Origin: JAJPJX01 sp964568355
Lineage (GTDB): Bacteria; Acidobacteriota; Terriglobia; Bryobacterales; Bryobacteraceae
Assembly (NCBI GenBank): GCA_964568355.1
Contig: CAZMRK010000357.1
Location: 1 to 5,176 of the forward strand
Reading direction: 5' to 3'
Length of the DNA: 5,176 nucleotides
Below are positions 1 to 5,176 of this stretch, in pieces. The number at the start of each line of letters is the position of its first letter. Position 1 is the stretch's first letter. Made by a program: the position numbers and the translations under genes. Below the pieces are notes generated by a model. That model was given only the letters and a program-made list of their open reading frames with translations, was not told the origin of the DNA and made no database searches.

Positions 1-1562
<1,562 letters not shown>

Positions 1563-1573
1563 ATCTGGTAGGT

Positions 1574-1580
1574 TCCCCTT
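1574..1580 (-). promoter_or_regulatory. ribosome binding site of pckA
   Basis: AAGGGGA on the minus strand sits 11 nt before the ATG at 1562. It is the only purine-rich anti-16S match near this start. No other in-frame ATG or GTG occurs in the short stretch just upstream, so it supports the chosen start. The spacing is at the long end of normal. Confidence 0.55.
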
Positions 1581-1602
1581 GTCTATGAAAAGACACTGTT
1601 TG

Positions 1603-1644
1603 CAATCGGATTTCCAGCTCCAGGAACTGGAAATACAATCGGAT
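1603..1644. repeat. inverted repeat flanked by direct repeats upstream of pckA
   Basis: Two exact copies of CAATCGGAT (1603-1611 and 1636-1644) are 33 bp apart. They enclose a perfect 7-bp inverted repeat, TTTCCAG (1611-1617) and CTGGAAA (1627-1633), around a 9-nt centre. The centre holds a further CCAG, so alternative hairpins are possible. The block lies 41-82 bp upstream of the pckA start. This position suits an operator for a dimeric regulator, or a hairpin in the 5' leader. There is no T-run after it on either strand, so a Rho-independent terminator is unlikely. The function is inferred from position and symmetry only. Confidence 0.5.
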
Positions 1645-1725
1645 AGCCCGGCGGGGTCCGCGATTTAACCCATTGGCGGGGCAAATCACCCGTAAGTGGT
1701 TGAACGGTATATGTATGGAAAATCA

Positions 1726-3282
1726 TCATATTGTGGAAATAGTTGGGAGGAAGCGCGGCGTGCGCCGGGCCTTGGTGGCCTGTTCAAAGGCGTAGGCCAG
1801 GCGGATCAGCACCGGCTCGCTGTAGGCTCCCCCAAAGAACGAAATCCCCACCGGCAGTCCGACGATCTGGCCGGCCGGTACGGTGATATGCGGATATCCG
1901 GCCACCGCTGCCGGGCTCGTGCAGCCGCCCACGTCGTGATCGCCATTTACCAGATCCGTGAGCCAGGCCGGGCCGCTGCTCGGGGAGACGATCGCATCCA
2001 GGCGATGCTTGGCCAACACCGCGTCGATGCCTTCGGTGCGGCTCAACTGGCGGTTCTTCTGGAGTGCTTCCAGGTATTCACGGGAAGTCAGGGGCCCTTT
2101 GGCGTTGGCCCGCAGCATCAGTTCCTGGCCGAAATACGGCATTTCGCTGGAGCGGTTCCGCTCGTTGAAATCGATGATATCGGTCAGCGTGTGAACCGGC
2201 GCATCGGCTTCACGGCGGCTGAGGTACGCGTTCAGGTCGGCTTTGAACTCGTAGAGCAGAACCTCCATTTCGGAATCGCCGAATTGGCCATGCGTAGGCA
2301 GGTCGGCCGGGTCCACCAGTTCCGCGCCCTGGCGCGCCATCACCTGCAGGGCGGACTCCATCAGGTCATCCACCAACTGGTTCGCGCCGAAAAATTTCCT
2401 GGCGACACCCAGGCGAGCGCCGCGCAGGCCGTCGGCGCGTAGAAATTGAGTGTACTCGCTGATGAGCCTGCCCTGGCGCTCCAGAGTTGCTGGATCCTGC
2501 TGGTCGACGCCCATCATCGCTCCCAGCAGAATGGCTGCGTCGCGCACCGTGCGGGCCATCGGGCCGGCGGTGTCCTGGCTGTGGGCGATGGGAATGATTC
2601 CGGAGCGGCTGATCAGGCCCAGCGTCGGCTTGATCCCGACGATCCCGTTGACCGAGGCGGGACAAATGATCGAGCCGTCGGTCTCGGTGCCCACCGCCAG
2701 CATGCAAAGGTTGGCGGCTACCGCCACCGCCGATCCCGAACTGGAGCCGCAAGGATTTCGGTTGAGCGCATAGGGATTGCGGGTGAGCCCCCCGCGCGCG
2801 CTCCAGCCGCTGGTGGAATGGGTGGAGCGGAAGTTGGCCCACTCACTCAGATTGGACTTGCCCAGAATGACTGCTCCGGCGGCCCGGAGACGGCGCACCA
2901 GGAAGGCGTCGTGTTTTGCCGGCGAGCCGGCCAGCGCAAGAGAACCGGCGCTGGTGCTCATGCGGTCGGCGGTATCGATATTGTCTTTGAGGAGGATCGG
3001 GATGCCGTGCAAGCGCCCGCGGATGCGGCCGGCCCGGCGCTCCCGGTCGAGAGCGTCGGCGATCTGGCGGGCATCCGGGTTCACTTCGATGACTGCGTGG
3101 AGTCCCGGCCCCTTCTGGTCCGTCTCCTCGATGCGGGCCAGGTATTCTTCGACCAGGGACCGGGCGGAGTATTGACTGGAGGCGGCGATCGTTGCTTCGT
3201 CCAGATTCAGGCGCGCGTGGGAACAGGCGGAGAGCGCCGCTCCGGCGCAGGCTCCCACGAATTTCCGTCGATCCACGACCAT
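1726..3282 (-). CDS. exported amidase-signature hydrolase, peptide amidase (Pam)-like
   Basis: The product (518 aa) is an amidase-signature serine hydrolase that cleaves a carboxamide to acid and ammonia. The Ser-cisSer-Lys triad is visible: K99 in IPILLKDN, cis-Ser S180 in the serine/glycine loop CGSSSGSA, and nucleophile S204 in GTETDGS. The 24-residue spacing S180-S204 matches FAAH and peptide amidase. Recalled similarity to Stenotrophomonas maltophilia peptide amidase is strong over long stretches (LHAVIEVNPDA, NLSEWANF, SGWSARGG, QDTAGPMAR, LLYEFKA, FGQEL). That enzyme removes the C-terminal amide of peptides, so this is the best guess for activity. It is not a GatA: there is no gatB or gatC beside it, and it is exported. 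The N-terminus DRRKFVG followed by a hydrophobic stretch and LSAC (C20) looks like a Tat signal with a lipobox. GGAG ends 5 nt before the ATG. The gene is divergent from the dehydrogenase. Confidence 0.93.
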   Translation of the reverse strand: MVVDRRKFVGACAGAALSACSHARLNLDEATIAASSQYSARSLVEEYLARIEETDQKGPGLHAVIEVNPDARQIADALDRERRAGRIRGRLHGIPILLKDNIDTADRMSTSAGSLALAGSPAKHDAFLVRRLRAAGAVILGKSNLSEWANFRSTHSTSGWSARGGLTRNPYALNRNPCGSSSGSAVAVAANLCMLAVGTETDGSIICPASVNGIVGIKPTLGLISRSGIIPIAHSQDTAGPMARTVRDAAILLGAMMGVDQQDPATLERQGRLISEYTQFLRADGLRGARLGVARKFFGANQLVDDLMESALQVMARQGAELVDPADLPTHGQFGDSEMEVLLYEFKADLNAYLSRREADAPVHTLTDIIDFNERNRSSEMPYFGQELMLRANAKGPLTSREYLEALQKNRQLSRTEGIDAVLAKHRLDAIVSPSSGPAWLTDLVNGDHDVGGCTSPAAVAGYPHITVPAGQIVGLPVGISFFGGAYSEPVLIRLAYAFEQATKARRTPRFLPTISTI

Positions 3283-3291
3283 GGCGGCTCC

Positions 3292-3300
3292 ATAATAGCA
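3292..3300 (-). promoter_or_regulatory. putative extended -10 promoter of the amidase gene
   Basis: On the minus strand the sequence reads TGC-TATTAT. This is an extended -10 (TGn) with a hexamer matching TATAAT at five of six positions. The hexamer ends 9 nt before the ATG at 3282, so a start site about 7 nt downstream would leave only a 2-3 nt leader. The GGAG within those 9 nt would then lie largely upstream of the transcript. No good -35 hexamer is seen at 16-18 nt, as is common for extended -10 promoters. The alternative is that the box is fortuitous and transcription starts further upstream. Confidence 0.4.
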
Positions 3301-3314
3301 GCGGGCGGGTTTGG

Positions 3315-3344
3315 TTGCTCCCCTGGCCGCGCCTTGCCTATAGT
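3315..3344 (+). promoter_or_regulatory. putative promoter of the dehydrogenase gene, -10 abutting the start codon
   Basis: TATAGT (3339-3344) matches the sigma-70 -10 consensus at five of six positions. A weak -35 candidate, TTGCTC (3315-3320), lies 18 bp upstream. Only six bases, AACGAA, separate the hexamer from GTG at 3351, so a normal -10-to-start distance puts the first transcribed base at or next to the start codon. There is no Shine-Dalgarno sequence. This looks like a leaderless-mRNA promoter, though no transcript data are available here. Confidence 0.45.
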
Positions 3345-3350
3345 AACGAA

Positions 3351-4103
3351 GTGACCCGTTTACTCGATCAAAAAGTCGCTTTCGTCACCGGTGCTGCCGC
3401 GGGCATCGGGGAGGCGGTGGCGCATCTGTTTGCCGAAGAAGGCGCCCATGTACTGGTGCTCGACCGCAACGCCGCGGGCGGGGAGGCGGTGGCCGCCGCC
3501 ATCCGCGCGAAAGGAGGCTCCGCCCTGGCCTTCGCCACCGACGTGCGCCGCGCGGAGACTATTCAGCCGGCTGTGGACCAGGCTCTCGAGCGCTTTGGCG
3601 CGATCGATGTGCTGATCAACAATGCCGGTATCTATCCCAGGCGGGCGTTTCTCGAAATGAGCGAAGCCGAATGGGACGAGATGCAGGATATCAACCTCAA
3701 AGGCATCTATCGCTGCTCGAAGCTGGTTATTCCGCACATGGTGGCCCGGGGGGCAGGGAAGGTGGTCAACATCTCCTCGGTGACGTTCTTCAAAGGCATG
3801 GCCAATTTGAGCCATTACGTGGCGGCTAAGGGAGGCGTCATCGGCTTGACGCGCTCCGTCGCGCGCGAAATGGGCCCCCACAACGTGTACGTCAATTGCA
3901 TTACGCCGGGAGCCATCGAGGTCGAAACCGAGAAACTGGTGGCCACGCCCCAGCAGATGGCCGCGATCGTCGAACAGCAGTCTTTGCGGCGGCGGCTGAA
4001 GCCGCTCGATGTGGCGCGGGCTTGCCTGTTCCTCTCCAGTTCTCTGAGCGACGGGATGACCGGCCAGACGATCAATGTGGACGGCGGCCTCGTCATGTAT
4101 TGA
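3351..4103 (+). CDS. short-chain dehydrogenase/reductase (classical SDR), GTG start
   Basis: This cytoplasmic NAD(P)-dependent oxidoreductase of 250 residues has the usual length for a classical SDR. Visible motifs are TGAAAGIG (T13-G20, dinucleotide binding), D38 at the end of the second strand (LVLDRN, favouring NAD over NADP), D64, NNAG (N90-G93), and the catalytic tetrad N115, S143, Y156 and K160 (YVAAK). PG at 186-187 and a C-terminal GQTINVDGG are also family-typical. Stretches such as NNAGIYP and HYVAAKGGVIGLTR recall the (S)-1-phenylethanol and pyridoxal 4-dehydrogenase branch, but SDR substrate cannot be read from motifs. I chose GTG 3351 because it gives the standard N-terminus (TRLLDQKVAFVTG). 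The frame stays open upstream to 3192, but that stretch is antisense to the amidase N-terminus and arginine-rich, and its TTG at 3315 lacks a ribosome binding site. The gene is convergent with the SMP-30 gene, 8 bp away. Confidence 0.93.
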   Translation: MTRLLDQKVAFVTGAAAGIGEAVAHLFAEEGAHVLVLDRNAAGGEAVAAAIRAKGGSALAFATDVRRAETIQPAVDQALERFGAIDVLINNAGIYPRRAFLEMSEAEWDEMQDINLKGIYRCSKLVIPHMVARGAGKVVNISSVTFFKGMANLSHYVAAKGGVIGLTRSVAREMGPHNVYVNCITPGAIEVETEKLVATPQQMAAIVEQQSLRRRLKPLDVARACLFLSSSLSDGMTGQTINVDGGLVMY

Positions 4104-4111
4104 GACAGGCC

Positions 4112-5089
4112 TCATCGCGGAGTCCCCGGGACGGTCACCGGGATGCGGAACAGCGTCTTGCCCGCCGTGGCGTAGAGTGTACGCCGGTCCGGGCCGCCGA
4201 AAGCCAGGTTGGTCAGCGTGTCTTCCGGAATCGGGATGAACTGCAGTTGCTCGCCTTTGGGCGAAAAAACGTAGACACCGCACTTGGTGTCGAGCGTCTC
4301 GCTGGTGCCGCGCCGGCGGTTCAGACCGGCCGCTGCATACACATTGCCCTGCGTGTCGATGGCCAGCCCGTCTGCGCTTCGGCCCGGATAGAACTGGTGG
4401 AACACGCGCGAATTACGCACCGTGCCGTCCGCCTGCAGGTCATAAGCCCGCAGCATGCGCGCTCCGCCGGCGGCCTGGTTGCTCTCCACCAGGTAGAGTG
4501 TCTTGTCGTCCGGTGAGATTTGAATGCCATTCGGCACTTCGATATCCGGCGCCGCCAGGATGCGCGAGACGCTCCCGTCGGGATCGATCCGATAGACACC
4601 CGGGGTATCCACCCGGTCGGGGTCGGGCGCGCCGCGGTTCTGATCGGTGAAGTAGATTCTGCCGGCACTATCGATCGTCAGATCATTGGGGGCGCGCAAG
4701 CGCTTGCTCTGGTAGCGGTCGGCTAGCACGGTAATCTTGCCGGTCTGCATCTCGGTACGAGTAACCCTGGCCGCGGCAGGATCGCCTTCACAGGCTAGCA
4801 GCCGTCCTTCCAGATCGAACAGGAGACCGTTGGCGGCGTTACTCTTCTCCCGGAATACCGATAGCTTTCCGTCGGTACCGAGCTTGAGGATGCGATTGTT
4901 AGTAGTTTCTGCGAAAAATACGTTGCCGGTGGCGTCTACGGTGGGGCCTTCGGTAAATGCAACGATCACCGCCGGCTCGGCTTGTATGACGGAAGAGCTT
5001 TGTATCTCGGCTTGGGGAGGCTTCCGGCATCCTGCCGCAACGGCGAGGCAGAGCAGTAGAAAGAAGGAGTAGAAGGGGTTCCGTGGCAT
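4112..5089 (-). CDS. SMP-30/gluconolactonase/LRE-like lipoprotein
   Basis: This is a six-bladed beta-propeller of the SMP-30/gluconolactonase family (325 aa), whose members hydrolyse sugar lactones and related esters using one divalent metal. Repeated blade motifs of the DxxGxxYF type are visible (VDATGNVFFAET, IDSAGRIYFTDQ, IDTQGNVYAA). Expected metal ligands are E47 (TEGP), N187 (VPNGI) and D240 (SADGLA). N135 (APNDL) matches the substrate-contacting Asn of human SMP-30, and N87 (ANGL) is also typical. The N-terminus MPRNPFYSFFLLLCLAVAAGC is a signal peptide ending in a lipobox with C21, so the protein is probably a membrane-anchored lipoprotein acting in the periplasm. An in-frame TAA five codons upstream makes ATG 5089 the first possible ATG start. 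No clear Shine-Dalgarno precedes it. The substrate is not predictable; some exported relatives may be quinoprotein-like or non-enzymatic propellers. Confidence 0.9.
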   Translation of the reverse strand: MPRNPFYSFFLLLCLAVAAGCRKPPQAEIQSSSVIQAEPAVIVAFTEGPTVDATGNVFFAETTNNRILKLGTDGKLSVFREKSNAANGLLFDLEGRLLACEGDPAAARVTRTEMQTGKITVLADRYQSKRLRAPNDLTIDSAGRIYFTDQNRGAPDPDRVDTPGVYRIDPDGSVSRILAAPDIEVPNGIQISPDDKTLYLVESNQAAGGARMLRAYDLQADGTVRNSRVFHQFYPGRSADGLAIDTQGNVYAAAGLNRRRGTSETLDTKCGVYVFSPKGEQLQFIPIPEDTLTNLAFGGPDRRTLYATAGKTLFRIPVTVPGTPR

Positions 5090-5100
5090 GTGCGGTGCCC

Positions 5101-5109
5101 ATTATTTCA
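5101..5109 (-). promoter_or_regulatory. putative extended -10 promoter of the SMP-30 gene
   Basis: The minus strand reads TGA-AATAAT. This is an extended -10 element with a hexamer matching TATAAT at five of six positions, although the usually conserved first T is lost. It ends 11 nt before the ATG at 5089, giving a leader of only about 4-5 nt if used. The intervening GGGCACCGCAC has no convincing ribosome binding site. No good -35 is seen at the expected distance. The case is weaker than for the dehydrogenase promoter. Confidence 0.3.
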
Positions 5110-5138
5110 GATTTGTTGGCGTCGTCTGCGAGGTTGGT

Positions 5139-5150
5139 AGTAATATTACT
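5139..5150. repeat. 12-bp perfect palindrome AGTAATATTACT
   Basis: AGTAATATTACT is an exact palindrome in an AT-rich island between the SMP-30 start and the right edge, 50-61 bp upstream of the SMP-30 ATG. Its size and place would suit an operator for a dimeric regulator of the SMP-30 gene, or of a divergent gene beyond the window. On the plus strand its TAATAT also resembles a -10 box. No family of regulator can be assigned. Confidence 0.4.
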
Positions 5151-5157
5151 TACTTTT

Positions 5158-5165
5158 GGGAGGAA
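5158..5165 (+). promoter_or_regulatory. possible ribosome binding site of a divergent gene beyond the right edge
   Basis: GGGAGGAA is a near-perfect Shine-Dalgarno match on the plus strand, followed by CTTCT and six A residues up to the edge. No start codon lies after it inside the window. The nearest possible start would be at 5177 or later, a spacing of at least 11 nt from the end of the motif, which is at the long end. It may serve a plus-strand gene just outside, or may be chance. Confidence 0.3.
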
Positions 5166-5176
5166 CTTCTAAAAAA

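Larger units (their letters stand above)
1563..1725. other. intergenic region between amidase and pckA
   Basis: This 163-bp gap separates the amidase stop (TGA, 1726-1728 on the minus strand) from the pckA start. Apart from the repeat block at 1603-1644 and the pckA ribosome binding site, I see no tRNA or small gene. I see no strong -35/-10 pair for pckA and no stem followed by a T-run to terminate the amidase transcript. A weak CCGT...ACGG pairing lies just after the amidase stop. Whether pckA is read partly from the amidase promoter cannot be decided by eye. Confidence 0.6.

Noticed and set aside
1611..1633. Inverted repeat as a Rho-independent terminator for the amidase transcript
   Set aside because: The stem is only 7 bp and AT-flanked, no T-run follows on the minus strand, and it lies nearly 100 bp after the stop.
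3192..3350. N-terminal extension of the dehydrogenase (53 extra codons from ATG 3192)
   Set aside because: The extension is antisense to the amidase signal peptide, arginine-rich, unlike any SDR N-terminus, and would place the start inside the divergent gene.
2446..3354. Plus-strand open frame (302 codons) opposite the amidase
   Set aside because: It lies antisense to the amidase catalytic region and has a low-complexity Gly/Ala/Arg composition without motifs. It would also run over the divergent promoter spacer.
3360..4283. Minus-strand open frame (307 codons) opposite the dehydrogenase
   Set aside because: It covers all of the SDR motifs on the other strand and overlaps the SMP-30 C-terminus. 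The His/Arg/Asp-rich translation is typical of an antisense shadow.
4899..5102. Alternative upstream start MGTAHATEP... overlapping the SMP-30 start
   Set aside because: It is in a different frame from the propeller, and an in-frame TAA lies just upstream of ATG 5089. The apparent leader is a frame-shifted reading of the lipoprotein signal peptide.
5161..5176. A-run at the edge as a terminator tail
   Set aside because: On the minus strand the T-run comes before, not after, the small AGAAGTTCCT near-palindrome, so the order is wrong for a terminator of a minus-strand transcript entering the window.

Overview
The window is GC-rich bacterial chromosome and reads as ordinary housekeeping and catabolic sequence. 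There are four protein genes: three on the minus strand and one on the plus strand. I see no tRNA, rRNA, insertion sequence, CRISPR array or phage gene. The secreted amidase, the SMP-30 lipoprotein and the base composition would fit a soil bacterium such as an Acidobacteriota member of the Bryobacter/Solibacter type. That placement is a family-resemblance guess, and nothing here is diagnostic of a phylum.

Layout. Positions 1-1562 (minus) hold an ATP-dependent phosphoenolpyruvate carboxykinase (pckA), cut by the left edge so that only its last few residues are missing. A 163-bp gap follows, containing a 7-bp inverted repeat flanked by two copies of a 9-bp direct repeat, 41-82 bp upstream of the pckA start. 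Positions 1726-3282 (minus) hold an exported amidase-signature enzyme closely resembling Stenotrophomonas peptide amidase. A 68-bp divergent spacer then separates it from a short-chain dehydrogenase/reductase at 3351-4103 (plus). Only 8 bp later the convergent SMP-30/gluconolactonase-like lipoprotein ends; it occupies 4112-5089 (minus). The last 87 bp are AT-rich upstream sequence of that gene, with a 12-bp palindrome and a Shine-Dalgarno-like GGGAGGAA near the right edge.

How the genes fit together. pckA makes phosphoenolpyruvate from oxaloacetate for gluconeogenesis. The amidase probably acts outside the cytoplasm on amidated peptides or related amides. The dehydrogenase and the SMP-30 protein could act in sequence, oxidising a cyclic hemiacetal or sugar to a lactone and then hydrolysing the lactone. 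They are not co-transcribed, however, and the lactonase looks exported, so this is only an inference. Together the genes suggest use of amino-acid, peptide and sugar-derived carbon.

The most interesting signal is regulatory. Three of the four genes have a -10-like hexamer only 6-11 nt before the start codon (TATTAT, TATAGT, AATAAT). This implies leaderless or ultra-short-leader transcripts, and two of these promoters would sit back to back in the 68-bp spacer. I found no convincing novel multi-gene system.
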